Shown here piece by piece: positions 1-6,685 of a stretch of DNA of 22,540 bases. Origin of the DNA: an uncultured Bacillota bacterium. Lineage in GTDB: Bacteria; Bacillota; Clostridia; Christensenellales; UBA1242. Every line of letters starts with the position of its first letter. Position 1 is the stretch's first letter. The notes beneath the pieces were generated by a model that searched no databases, was not told the DNA's origin, and worked only from the letters and a program-made list of their open reading frames with translations. Where the stretch lies: contig CALBYO010000063.1 in assembly GCA_937889705.1 (NCBI GenBank), positions 1 to 22,540 on the forward strand, given 5' to 3'. A program made the translations under genes and the position numbers.

Positions 1-393
1 TAATATAAGTGCATCATAAAATCCGGCATCATAAACTTCTTGCCCATAAGCGCGTGCTGGAAATTCTTCTCTGGCTAATTTTGCTTTCGCTTTATAAGAA
101 AATCCATTTGCCATAAGCACTTGATTAGCGGCGTTTTCAATTTTGTCAAAATTTTCTGTCAAACTTTGCTCTGCTTCTTCTTTGCTCTCACATTCCGCTA
201 AAATCGGAAGCATAACACTAACAACAGCATCTTTCACTTGATACTTAACAGTTTGGTCAATGTTCGTGTTAGAATTTGCACGAATATGTATTCTCAAAAT
301 CTCATTGTTTTCATTTTTGTTTGATACAAGACCTAAAACAACAACACCAAAAACAGCCAATAAAAGCACACAAATTGTAATAAATTTTTTCAT
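1..393 (-). CDS. spoIIR: Stage II sporulation protein R (SpoIIR), 3' end cut by window edge
   Basis: Reading leftward from an ATG at 393, the frame stays open to the window edge and gives 131 residues. An N-terminal hydrophobic segment (about residues 4-22) is followed by the SpoIIR hallmark LRIHIRANSNTNIDQTVKYQ and then VKDAV. Later come an acidic helical stretch and ANGFSYKAKAKLAREEFPAR, as in the family. In Bacillus SpoIIR is made in the forespore under sigma-F, secreted across the septum, and triggers SpoIIGA to process pro-sigma-E in the mother cell. The C-terminal part lies outside the window. No Shine-Dalgarno sequence precedes the ATG. The gene lies 40 nt after the GtrA-kinase fusion on the same strand. 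Family assignment is strong; whether this organism still sporulates cannot be decided from this window. Confidence 0.88.
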   Translation of the reverse strand, partial: MKKFITICVLLLAVFGVVVLGLVSNKNENNEILRIHIRANSNTNIDQTVKYQVKDAVVSVMLPILAECESKEEAEQSLTENFDKIENAANQVLMANGFSYKAKAKLAREEFPARAYGQEVYDAGFYDALIL

Positions 394-398
394 GTTGC

Positions 399-427
399 AA
401 TTATTGACTGTTTGAAATTTTTTATAC
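399..427 (-). promoter_or_regulatory. Possible sigma-F-like promoter of spoIIR
   Basis: On the minus strand GTATA (423-427) is followed after 14 nt by GTCAATAATT (399-408), which partly resembles the sigma-F pattern (GYATA, then GGNNANANTR). It ends five bases before the spoIIR ATG, so the message would have almost no leader. The match is imperfect and the suggestion rests mainly on the known sigma-F control of spoIIR in Bacillus. Confidence 0.22.
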
Positions 428-433
428 TATGTA

Positions 434-1513
434 TTATAAAAGTTTTTTGATTTCTTCGTGAATAGTTTCAATAGACTTTAAGTTGTTGTTTTCATCAACG
501 CACAAAATTGTTGTCCACTTATACTTTTTCGCAACTTCTTTGCCAGCGTTGTAAGCATGAATTAAATGTTGTTCATCTTGTTCATGAATATCTTTCTTTG
601 TTCCTGCTTTTAACTCTTGTCTTTCATTTGCTAGTTTTTTGCTTATTTCAGTTGGAACATCTAAAAAGAAAATCTTATCAGGACGTGGTAAATTTAAAGT
701 TCCAAACTCAAACTTATCAAGCCATTTTACAAACTTATTTCTTTCCTTTTTGTTCTCAATCTTGCCTGCCTGATGAAGCATATTAGATTCCACATATCTG
801 TCAAATATTATAGTCGCTCCATTTTCATAGGCTTCTTTAAGTTTTTGCCATGTGCAAACTCTGTCAACAGCAAAAAGTGCAGATGTTGCATAAGCGTCTA
901 AGCAGTTTGCATTTTCACCAAGTTCACCATTCAAATACATTTTAACTGGCGCAGAAGACGCGCTTTCGTAATTTGGAAAGCTTTGCAAAATCACATTTTC
1001 GCCTTGTTCTTTCAAATATTTATATAATAACTCTGTTTGAGTTTTTTTACCGCTACCGTCCGTGCCTTCAATAACAATAATTCTTCCAGCGCCTTCCGGT
1101 TTCTTTTTGCTTGCACTATCAATGGAGTGTCTGTAAACTACAAAAGTATAGAATAAATATTCTGTAACAAGATTGATAACCATAGTGAGAGATAATATCA
1201 AATATTCATTCCAATTAACTTTTTCAAGACCAATACCCCAGAAAATTGAAGCAGGAGTGAATACTGCATAATATGCCAAAACTTCAAGCATCGCAATAGG
1301 TACATTTTTGACCGACCTAAAAGTGTATTTTCTATTAAATGTGAAATTCCAAACAACAGATAATACAAGCGCTATAAAATATGACACCCAATAATCTAAA
1401 TGTAAAATTTCATTAAGTAAAGTAAAACTTCCAAATTGAATAATTCCTGCGCTTGCTGCAAATAGCAAATATTTGATTGCTCTTAAAACTTCTTTTTTCT
1501 CTAATTTTTTCAT
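434..1513 (-). CDS. GtrA-like membrane domain fused to thymidylate kinase
   Basis: This 359-residue protein has two parts. Residues about 10-130 hold four hydrophobic segments in the GtrA/DPMS pattern (for example WNFTFNRKYTF near 55-65), a family linked to polyprenyl-linked sugar transfer and flipping. Residues 144-359 are a full thymidylate kinase of the clostridial type: P-loop GTDGSGKKTQ (150-159), DRY at 238-240, HQAGK after it, FLDVP at 283-287, and a lid-region KDIHEQDEQHL. The kinase makes dTDP from dTMP with ATP. It would be tethered to the membrane with its domain in the cytoplasm (inferred). The frame is continuous with no internal start carrying an obvious ribosome site. The promoter is 1532-1560. 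The gene sits upstream of spoIIR on the same strand. I cannot tell whether this is the cell's only Tmk. Confidence 0.87.
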   Translation of the reverse strand: MKKLEKKEVLRAIKYLLFAASAGIIQFGSFTLLNEILHLDYWVSYFIALVLSVVWNFTFNRKYTFRSVKNVPIAMLEVLAYYAVFTPASIFWGIGLEKVNWNEYLILSLTMVINLVTEYLFYTFVVYRHSIDSASKKKPEGAGRIIVIEGTDGSGKKTQTELLYKYLKEQGENVILQSFPNYESASSAPVKMYLNGELGENANCLDAYATSALFAVDRVCTWQKLKEAYENGATIIFDRYVESNMLHQAGKIENKKERNKFVKWLDKFEFGTLNLPRPDKIFFLDVPTEISKKLANERQELKAGTKKDIHEQDEQHLIHAYNAGKEVAKKYKWTTILCVDENNNLKSIETIHEEIKKLL

Positions 1514-1531
1514 AAAATTCGTCCAACAAAG

Positions 1532-1560
1532 ATAATATCAAATTTGAAAGGAATAATCAA
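1532..1560 (-). promoter_or_regulatory. Promoter of the GtrA-thymidylate kinase gene
   Basis: On the minus strand TTGATT (1555-1560), 17 nt, then TATTAT (1532-1537) preceded by TGA, an extended -10. Transcription would start about 12 nt before the ATG at 1513. Confidence 0.6.
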
Positions 1561-1590
1561 GAAAAAACAGCAAGCAAAAAAACAAATTAG

Positions 1591-1619
1591 TTGACACCAG
1601 CCGCATATTGTGATAATAT
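1591..1619 (+). promoter_or_regulatory. Promoter of tRNA-Leu
   Basis: A perfect TTGACA (1591-1596), a 17-nt spacer, then TAATAT (1614-1619) with TGA directly before it. It lies 11 nt before the first base of the tRNA, as expected for a strong stable-RNA promoter. Confidence 0.8.
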
Positions 1620-1630
1620 AACACTCGCAA

Positions 1631-1713
1631 GCGGATATGGCGAAATTGGTAGACGCGCCAGACTTAGGATCTGGTGGGCGACCGTGGGGGTTCGAGTCCC
1701 TTTATCCGCACCA
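1631..1713 (+). tRNA. tRNA-Leu (anticodon UAG), CCA encoded
   Basis: The acceptor arms GCGGATA (1631-1637) and TATCCGC (1703-1709) pair, followed by discriminator A and an encoded CCA (1711-1713). The anticodon stem CCAGA/TCTGG encloses the loop CTTAGGA, so the anticodon is TAG, reading CUN Leu codons. A long variable arm and the T-loop TTCGAGT confirm a class II leucine tRNA. Its last ~20 bases are repeated at 1869-1888. Confidence 0.96.
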
Positions 1714-1734
1714 CACCCATTGGGTGTTTTTTTT
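1713..1734 (+). terminator. Terminator directly after tRNA-Leu
   Basis: ACACCC (1713-1718) pairs with GGGTGT (1722-1727) around a 3-nt loop and is followed by seven T residues. The stem begins at the final A of the encoded CCA, so tRNA 3' maturation would have to cut into the hairpin. Confidence 0.75.
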
Positions 1735-1766
1735 GCTTTTTTTTATGCTATTTGTTAAAACAAAAA

Positions 1767-1888
1767 GGACTCGAACTAAGCGTTAAGAAAAAGTTGCCAG
1801 CGGCAAGTTTTTTAGCGCTGGCGTGAAAGCGAGCATCAACCCGCAAAGCAATACTATCATAGCGGAGCGAGTCCCTTTATCCGCACCA
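1767..1888 (+). repeat. tRNA-associated element, copy 1 (ends mimic tRNA-Leu)
   Basis: This is a 122-nt non-coding unit. It opens with GGACTCGAAC, the exact reverse complement of the tRNA-Leu T-arm GTTCGAGTCC. It closes with the last ~20 bases of that tRNA including CCA (GAGTCCC to ACCA, 1869-1888). Its two ends can pair (GGACTCG with CGAGTCC). Inside is a hairpin TTGCC-AGC-GGCAA followed by GTTTTTT, which looks like a small terminator. The middle 62 positions match copy 2 (3560-3679) at about 50 positions. It has no protein-coding look. The Escherichia coli rtT repeats behind tyrT, which also carry a tRNA 3' end, are the nearest parallel I know; sequence kinship is not implied. Confidence 0.85.
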
Positions 1889-1899
1889 TTCCCTAAAAT

Positions 1900-1921
1900 A
1901 GGCGCATGTAGCGCTTTTTTT
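1900..1921 (+). terminator. Terminator after tRNA-associated element copy 1
   Basis: AGGCGC (1900-1905) pairs with GCGCTT (1911-1916) using one G-U pair, loop ATGTA, then a T run. It would end transcripts that read through the tRNA-Leu terminator and the element. Confidence 0.65.
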
Positions 1922-2222
1922 ATTTTCTTGAAAAATTGTATTTTTGTTAAAAAATTGCACTTTTGCGTAATTTTTTTGGGTATATTTTGGGTACGATTTT
2001 TACTCTTCTATATAATACAAATTATTATATAGTTTTAAAATTTCTTCTTTGTTCTCTTTTCGTTAACAAACTAAGTTAAGATTGTATTGTTGAATGTAAT
2101 TAAAAAATTGCTATGATTTTCTTTCTTATATAACTACGAATTATAACTCTTATAATAGATATGTATTTGATTAATATAACTAATCGACATATACTTAACA
2201 TCACAAAATGGGAGTTAATTAA
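1922..2222. other. AT-rich intergenic stretch upstream of the radical SAM gene
   Basis: About 300 bases with no credible gene. It holds a perfect 10-bp inverted repeat (CTATATAATA at 2008-2017, TATTATATAG at 2023-2032, 5-nt loop) that could be an operator or a weak terminator. A TATAAT lies at 2151-2156 without a good -35. Nothing else stands out. Confidence 0.5.
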
Positions 2223-3200
2223 ATGTCAGAAAAAGTAGAATTATTTAATCAAAACAAATTAAGAATAGCCTTAACAAATGCTTGCAATTTATCTTGTTTT
2301 TATTGCCATAATGAAGGTCAAAAAATTGGTTGTAAAAGACAATTTTTAAGTTATGAATACATAAAACAAATGGTTGATTTTATTATTAAAAATAATGTTA
2401 AGGTTGATTATATCAATATCACTGGCGGCGAACCAACGCTTCATAAGGATTTAATTAAAATAATTGATGAATTAAAAAAACTTAATTGCAAAATAAGGTT
2501 AAACACAAATGCAACATTATTGACAAAAGAGAAAATAGACGAATTAAAAGCGCATGGCGTCTATTCTCTAAAAATTGGAATTGATTCCATTTTCGCAAAA
2601 CAATCTAAACCAAATGTGCTGACAAATAAAGCAAGTTTAGATCAAATTCTTGAAAACATAAAATATGCAAGCAAGATTATGGGAGTTGTGTTAAACACCG
2701 TAGTAACAAAATTCAATTATAAAGATATAGACAAACTTATTCAGTTTACAAGAGATAGCAGAATTAATAGAATTAAAATAATTAAGTTAAACGATACTGA
2801 TAGTAGAAACTTAAATCTAAGAGATGATATAGCAGACGACTTCAAAACAAATCAAGCAGAATCAAATTGGTATTATTATATTTTTACCAAATATGTAACC
2901 TTAGCAACAAAAACTATTAACAATCCACACAAAGGACGAACTGATTTATATTTTGATGACAACTTTGAAATTAGGTTTTGTGATGATATTTGCACTCACG
3001 GTGCTTGTGGAAATATGTATACCGAAATCAATGCAAATGGCGACATATTAATTTGTCAAAGAAGAAATATATCAGCGCCAGTTGACTTCACTAAAAGTTA
3101 TAATGAAGTCGCAACAAAAATTAAAAGTGCAAATTCAATGATGTGTAACTCATTAACTAAAACATACAAACTAAGAGATGAAAAATATAATCATATATAA
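2223..3200 (+). CDS. MoaA-like radical SAM protein of unknown substrate
   Basis: This is a 325-residue radical SAM enzyme. The SAM-binding [4Fe-4S] motif CNLSCFYC uses Cys21, Cys25 and Cys28, and the GGEP motif is at 68-71. A second cysteine set, Cys253, Cys257, Cys262 and Cys278, sits in a C-terminal region arranged like that of MoaA (the ANGDILICQ stretch corresponds to MoaA's ADGKLRPC), suggesting a second cluster. The length is close to MoaA, but no molybdopterin gene is nearby and the C-terminal GG tail of MoaA is absent. It could instead modify a peptide or sugar; I do not assign a reaction. The start has GGGAG at 2210-2214. The gene stands alone between two tRNA genes, which suggests a possible accessory insertion. 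Confidence 0.78.
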   Translation: MSEKVELFNQNKLRIALTNACNLSCFYCHNEGQKIGCKRQFLSYEYIKQMVDFIIKNNVKVDYINITGGEPTLHKDLIKIIDELKKLNCKIRLNTNATLLTKEKIDELKAHGVYSLKIGIDSIFAKQSKPNVLTNKASLDQILENIKYASKIMGVVLNTVVTKFNYKDIDKLIQFTRDSRINRIKIIKLNDTDSRNLNLRDDIADDFKTNQAESNWYYYIFTKYVTLATKTINNPHKGRTDLYFDDNFEIRFCDDICTHGACGNMYTEINANGDILICQRRNISAPVDFTKSYNEVATKIKSANSMMCNSLTKTYKLRDEKYNHI

Positions 3201-3235
3201 AACATCAATTCAATTATCTTTTTTAATTAAAATTA

Positions 3236-3264
3236 TTTACTAAATTAAATTTGTGTGATATACT
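3236..3264 (+). promoter_or_regulatory. Promoter of tRNA-Ser
   Basis: TTTACT (3236-3241), 17 nt, then TATACT (3259-3264) preceded by TGA, giving an extended -10. The tRNA starts 30 nt further on. Confidence 0.6.
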
Positions 3265-3294
3265 ACCTTCGTTTTAGAGCGTCATAGCCATTTT

Positions 3295-3384
3295 GCAGAG
3301 ATGGTCGAGCGGTTTAAGGCACACGCTTGGAAAGCGTGCGAACTGTAACAGGTTCCGGAGGTTCGAATCCTCTTCTCTGCGCCA
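3295..3384 (+). tRNA. tRNA-Ser (anticodon GGA), CCA encoded
   Basis: The acceptor arms GCAGAGA (3295-3301) and TCTCTGC (3374-3380) pair, followed by discriminator G, typical of serine tRNA, and an encoded CCA (3382-3384). The anticodon stem CACGC/GCGTG encloses TTGGAAA, anticodon GGA, reading UCC and UCU. The long variable arm fits class II. Confidence 0.96.
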
Positions 3385-3502
3385 AAAAGGAAATTGTCGG
3401 GCTTTTGCTCGATTTTTTTTACAAAAAAATACATCGCTCTTTCGCCCGCAATTTCCTTTTTACCGACCAAACGCGAAATTGGCTAAGCAATTTCGGTCGG
3501 TA
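3384..3502 (+). other. Two long hairpins directly behind tRNA-Ser
   Basis: AAAAAGGAAATTG (3384-3396) pairs perfectly with 3449-3461, and after a one-base bulge CGGGC (3398-3402) pairs with GCCCG, giving an ~18-bp stem ending in five T. Next, TACCGACC (3461-3468) pairs with GGTCGGTA (3495-3502), enclosing an inner stem GAAATTG/CAATTTC (3475-3481, 3488-3494). The first could terminate the tRNA transcript; together they resemble a structured RNA or a palindromic insertion. No gene is credible here. Confidence 0.65.
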
Positions 3503-3559
3503 CTCTCGTGCGAAGTTGTTGCCACGAAGAAAAATTTTGTCGGAAATCTATTGTTATTA

Positions 3560-3679
3560 GGATTTGAACTAAGCGTAAAAAAAATTGCCAGTGGCAAGTT
3601 TTTTAGTGCCGGCATGAAAGCGTGCATCGACCCGCGAAGAACAACTTTCAAAGCGGAGCAAATCCCCCTCTCTGCTCCA
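3560..3679 (+). repeat. tRNA-associated element, copy 2 (ends mimic a serine tRNA)
   Basis: This is a 120-nt relative of 1767-1888. It opens with GGATTTGAAC, the complement of GTTCAAATCC, one base off the T-arm of tRNA-Ser (GTTCGAATCC). It ends with an imperfect copy of the same tRNA's acceptor end (CTCTCTGC, then CCA at 3677-3679). Its ends pair as GGATTTG with CAAATCC, where copy 1 has GGACTCG with CGAGTCC, so both arms changed together. The core hairpin TTGCC-AGT-GGCAA and the following GTTTTTT are kept. Confidence 0.83.
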
Positions 3680-3680
3680 A

Positions 3681-3915
3681 GAAAAAAAAGAGAGTACGTC
3701 AGCAGTCTCAAGATTGTATTTGTCGTGCTACCGCGAATATTAGCGACGATTTTTGAAATAAGTTGTAATACAGCATACGCAGAAAAAAAAGAGAGAATGC
3801 TAACGCACTCTCAAGATTATATGTGTCGTGCTACCGCGGATATGAGCAACGATTTTTGGCACAAGTTGCAATACAGCATACGCAGAAAAAAAAGAGAGAA
3901 TGCTAACGCACTCTC
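3681..3915 (+). repeat. Tandem repeat, about 102 bp, 2.3 copies
   Basis: Units start at 3681, 3782 and 3885 (spacings 101 and 103), each with GAAAAAAAAGAGAG. The third stops after its first ~31 bases, where the terminator begins. Each full unit carries a 5' segment that in units 2 and 3 forms GAGAG/CTCTC, then TGTCGTGCTACCGCG. A stem follows in which TCGTGCT pairs with AGC-ACGA around a one-base bulge (R) in both units. A third stem is GCAAC/GTTGC in unit 2 and GCGAC/GTTGT in unit 1, kept by G-U pairs. It is non-coding in appearance; long frames here are side effects of the repeat. Confidence 0.8.
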
Positions 3916-3923
3916 TTTTTTTT
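3886..3923. terminator. Strong two-way terminator closing the tandem repeat
   Basis: Eight A then GAGAG (3886-3898) pair with CTCTC then eight T (3911-3923), a 13-bp stem that works on either strand. It would end the tRNA-Ser transcript before the hydrolase promoter. Confidence 0.85.
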
Positions 3924-3964
3924 CTTGCATTTTTTGTCGAATGCTTTTTTATATTTATTTCTGT

Positions 3965-3994
3965 TTGAAAATAAATAAAAACTTATGATATAAT
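3965..3994 (+). promoter_or_regulatory. Promoter of the hydrolase operon
   Basis: TTGAAA (3965-3970), 18 nt, then TATAAT (3989-3994) with TGA immediately before it. Confidence 0.75.
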
Positions 3995-4017
3995 ATTAAT
4001 GTTTTATTGGAGGATCT

Positions 4018-4917
4018 ATGAAAATTGAAAAAATAAAATCTGAAAATGATGATATAGAATTAGAACTCGCAATATTTGAGCCAAAAGATAACGCAAAAGG
4101 CATAATACAATTTTCTCATGGCATGGCTGAGCATAAAGAAAGATATTTCGACTTCATGAAATATTTATCAGACCATGGATACATTTGCGTTATACATGAT
4201 CATCGTGGACATGGAAAAAGTGTTAAAGATAAAAACGATTTAGGATATTTTTACACCGAAAATATAAATTACATTGTTGATGATTTGCATCAGGTAACAG
4301 AATATATGAAAGAAAAATATCCAAATTTAAAAATCATGCTTTTTAGCCATAGCATGGGAACGCTTGTTGCGCGAAATTATTTAAAAAAGTATGATGAAGA
4401 TATTTCAAAAATAGTGTTGTGTGGGCCACCAACTGAAAACAAATTAACAAGCTTTGCAATTTGTCTTGCGAAAACTTTAAAGCCTTTTTATGGGAAAAAT
4501 AAAGCAAATAAATTTTTGAATAAAATGACTTTTGGTAATTACAATAAAAATCTAAAACTTGATAATGAATGGATTTGCTCGAATTTAGAAACTGTTGAAA
4601 ATTATAACAATGACGAATATTGCGGTTTTGTTTTCACAACAAATGGTTTTATAAATTTATTCAAATTAATGAAAGGCGCTTTTGATAAAAAAGACTGGGA
4701 AATGCAAAATGCATCGCTACCAATTTTTGTGATTGCTGGAAAAGATGACCCCGTAATTCAAAATGAAAATAAGTTTAACAAATTAATTATTTTTTTAGAA
4801 AAATTAGGTTATAAAAATGTTAAATCAAAACTATATGATAATATGCGACACGAAATTTTGAATGAAAAAGACAAAAACTTAGTTTATCAAGATGTGTTAA
4901 ATTTTTATGAAAATTAA
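4018..4917 (+). CDS. Alpha/beta hydrolase, lysophospholipase/monoacylglycerol lipase type
   Basis: This 299-residue serine hydrolase belongs to the Hydrolase_4 (PldB/monoglyceride lipase) group. The oxyanion segment is SHGMAEH (33-39) and HDHRGHGKS lies near 60-68. The nucleophile elbow is SHSMG with Ser112, where most relatives have GHSMG. The acid is Asp244 in GKDDP and the base His278 in MRHEI. It lacks a signal peptide and should act in the cytoplasm, probably on lysophospholipids or monoacylglycerols; the true ester is unknown. GGAGG at 4010-4014 fixes the start. A membrane protein gene follows after 14 nt, so the two form an operon. Confidence 0.88.
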   Translation: MKIEKIKSENDDIELELAIFEPKDNAKGIIQFSHGMAEHKERYFDFMKYLSDHGYICVIHDHRGHGKSVKDKNDLGYFYTENINYIVDDLHQVTEYMKEKYPNLKIMLFSHSMGTLVARNYLKKYDEDISKIVLCGPPTENKLTSFAICLAKTLKPFYGKNKANKFLNKMTFGNYNKNLKLDNEWICSNLETVENYNNDEYCGFVFTTNGFINLFKLMKGAFDKKDWEMQNASLPIFVIAGKDDPVIQNENKFNKLIIFLEKLGYKNVKSKLYDNMRHEILNEKDKNLVYQDVLNFYEN

Positions 4918-4931
4918 ATAAGGAGATAATT

Positions 4932-5540
4932 ATGAAAAGCTTAGAAAGAGTTCAAAAAATATTTAAAGTTTTTAAAATACTTGCTCAAATAATTTTGGTT
5001 TGCAGCATAATCGGTTGCGTTCTATGCACTATTGCGATCCCACTTGTTGCCGTGTTCGGCGATCAAATTGAAACAATAAGTTATGTTAGAGAAACAATGG
5101 CTGGTTACGATAACAATATCACTCTTTGTTATGTGATTTGCGGCGCGATAGAATGCGCTGCTATGATCGCAATCTACACTTATGTGGTCCGCTTTTATAA
5201 TTACGAATTAGATAAAGGCACTCCATTTGATGAAACTGTTGTTACTAAAATGCGTAAACTTGGCCTTTTAAGAATTATTGTTCCTGTCGCGACTTCGTTA
5301 GTAACTACAATTATTGCAGCATGTTTCAAACTTCAAGATTTCATTTCTTTTGGAAGTTCAGGACTTGTTATGGGTTTAGCGTTCTTTATAATTTCATATT
5401 TGCTTGCCTATGGCGTAGATGTGAAAAATATTGCAAAACAACAATTACAAAATCCTGAAAACGAATTGCCAAATATTGAAATTGAAAAAGCGGAAGATAA
5501 CAACTCAGAGCCTAAAAATTCAGAAGATGATAACAAGTAA
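4932..5540 (+). CDS. DUF2975-like four-helix membrane protein
   Basis: This 202-residue protein has four hydrophobic segments (about residues 14-42, 65-88, 110-130 and 140-163). The conserved-looking loop YNYELDKGTPFDETVVTKMRK-like stretch between the second and third matches the DUF2975 pattern (a short charged loop with KGTPF). The last 35 residues are acidic and Asn-rich and should lie in the cytoplasm. Function is unknown. An AAGGAG ribosome site at 4920-4925 precedes the ATG, and the gene follows the hydrolase in the same transcript, which ends at the 5544-5568 terminator. Confidence 0.7.
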   Translation: MKSLERVQKIFKVFKILAQIILVCSIIGCVLCTIAIPLVAVFGDQIETISYVRETMAGYDNNITLCYVICGAIECAAMIAIYTYVVRFYNYELDKGTPFDETVVTKMRKLGLLRIIVPVATSLVTTIIAACFKLQDFISFGSSGLVMGLAFFIISYLLAYGVDVKNIAKQQLQNPENELPNIEIEKAEDNNSEPKNSEDDNK

Positions 5541-5543
5541 AAC

Positions 5544-5568
5544 AAAAAGCACCTATGCAGGTGCTTTT
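5544..5568. terminator. Two-way terminator between convergent genes
   Basis: AAAAAGCACC (5544-5553) pairs with GGTGCTTTT (5560-5568) around TATGCA. Both flanks have A/T runs, so it can end the plus-strand operon and the M20 gene coming from the right. Confidence 0.85.
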
Positions 5569-5569
5569 A

Positions 5570-6670
5570 TTAATTTTTATTATCCACAAATTGTATAATA
5601 TTCAACAACAAATCATTATAAGTTAAAAATTCGTTTATATTAACAAATTCGTTTGGTTTGTGAGCAAGCGATAAATCGCCAACTCCAAATACGATTGCAT
5701 CTCCGCCGACCGCTTGATAATACCCTGCTTCACAACCGCCTGTAAAAGAATTTTCTTTTAAAGAAAAAACTTTTAAAATCTCTTTTATGATTTTGCTCCT
5801 TTCATTTTCAAGAGGCAAAATTTCAAGTGCATTTGAAATTGCAATTTTCGCTCCAAAATTATTTTTTTCGAGTTTTTTTGCGTATTTTTGTATTTTTTTT
5901 AATATTTTTTCTTTATTTTTTATTTTATTTGAGCGCAAGTCAAAAAATATTTTACAATAATTTGGAATTATATTGACTTTCTCGCCGCCTTGAATAACAT
6001 TTGGCGACAAAGTTGTATCTTTATATTTCTTACATAATTTTGAAATGTATAAAACCAATTTCGCAGCAATGACATTTGAATTTATGCCCAAACTCGGATT
6101 GCTGCTGTGGCAACTTTTGCCATAAACATCTACATGAAATTCATAACAAGATTTACTAAGCGTGCAAATTTCCATATTGGTTGGTTCTCCAACTATTGTA
6201 AATTTTGGTTTTATTTTTAACTCTTTCATTAAATCCGTCAACGCACTTACGCCTGTGAGCGCTGTTTCTTCGTCACTTGTAATTGCTATTATAATTGGTG
6301 AATTTAATTCCAATAATTCTTTTGCATTATTTAAAATACAAGCGAAAAAACTTTTCATATCTATTGCGCCAAGTCCAAAAATTTTATCGCCAATTTGCGT
6401 TGGCTGGTAAGGATTGGTTTTGTATTCCTTTTCGTCAGCAATCACTGTGTCAATGTGTCCAGACAGCACGATTGCATTGCGCGCATTTTCTAGTTCTGTG
6501 TTAAGTCCGATTAACATATTTTCGCAATCATTATTTTTATTTTTTACTTTTATTATTTCTTTCGCAATAGGCGAAAATTGTTTTTCTAAATAAGTTATTA
6601 TTTCTTTATTTTGTTTTGTGTCAAAACTCTTTATAGATATTAAATCTTTAATAAATTTTAATTTTTCCAT
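5570..6670 (-). CDS. M20 family metallopeptidase (ArgE/DapE/ACY1 type)
   Basis: I take the ATG at 6670, giving 366 residues, because AGGAGT lies seven bases before it. The frame also runs open to 6724, but that stretch is inside the terminator hairpin. The two-zinc site is clear: His72 (SGHID, with Asp74), bridging Asp104 (GAIDMK), catalytic Glu134 and ligand Glu135 (SDEET), Glu162 (VGEPT) and His337 (LAHKPNEF). A lid domain, about residues 175-285, carries the dimer-type segment GKSCHSSNP. Such enzymes remove acyl groups from amino acids or split dipeptides; the resemblance is closest to ArgE. No arginine or lysine genes are nearby. The upstream leader (6686-6874) suggests expression tied to translation of a Trp-His-His peptide, so a role in supplying histidine is possible but is inference. 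Confidence 0.88.
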   Translation of the reverse strand: MEKLKFIKDLISIKSFDTKQNKEIITYLEKQFSPIAKEIIKVKNKNNDCENMLIGLNTELENARNAIVLSGHIDTVIADEKEYKTNPYQPTQIGDKIFGLGAIDMKSFFACILNNAKELLELNSPIIIAITSDEETALTGVSALTDLMKELKIKPKFTIVGEPTNMEICTLSKSCYEFHVDVYGKSCHSSNPSLGINSNVIAAKLVLYISKLCKKYKDTTLSPNVIQGGEKVNIIPNYCKIFFDLRSNKIKNKEKILKKIQKYAKKLEKNNFGAKIAISNALEILPLENERSKIIKEILKVFSLKENSFTGGCEAGYYQAVGGDAIVFGVGDLSLAHKPNEFVNINEFLTYNDLLLNIIQFVDNKN

Positions 6671-6685
6671 ATATACTCCTAGCAT

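Noticed and set aside
1694..1888. attL/attR of an integrated element at tRNA-Leu
   Set aside because: The duplicated tRNA end encloses only ~175 bp with no integrase; the same layout at tRNA-Ser with a shared core fits a repeat family better.
1823..2032. A 69-codon plus-strand frame after tRNA-Leu
   Set aside because: It overlaps the tRNA-associated element and its terminator, and has no ribosome site.
3721..3740. T-box-like CTACCGCG motif in the tandem repeat
   Set aside because: It resembles the T-box GGTGGTACCGCG, but the UGGN bulge that binds tRNA is changed, there is no specifier-loop stem, and no aminoacyl-tRNA synthetase or amino acid gene follows.
3681..3915. CRISPR array
   Set aside because: The repeats are long (about 102 bp), directly adjacent with no spacers, and no cas gene is present.
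3293..3988. A 231-codon plus-strand open frame running through tRNA-Ser and the repeats
   Set aside because: It contains the tRNA gene, hairpins and a tandem repeat whose period lets the same codons recur; the product has no protein-like pattern and no ribosome site.
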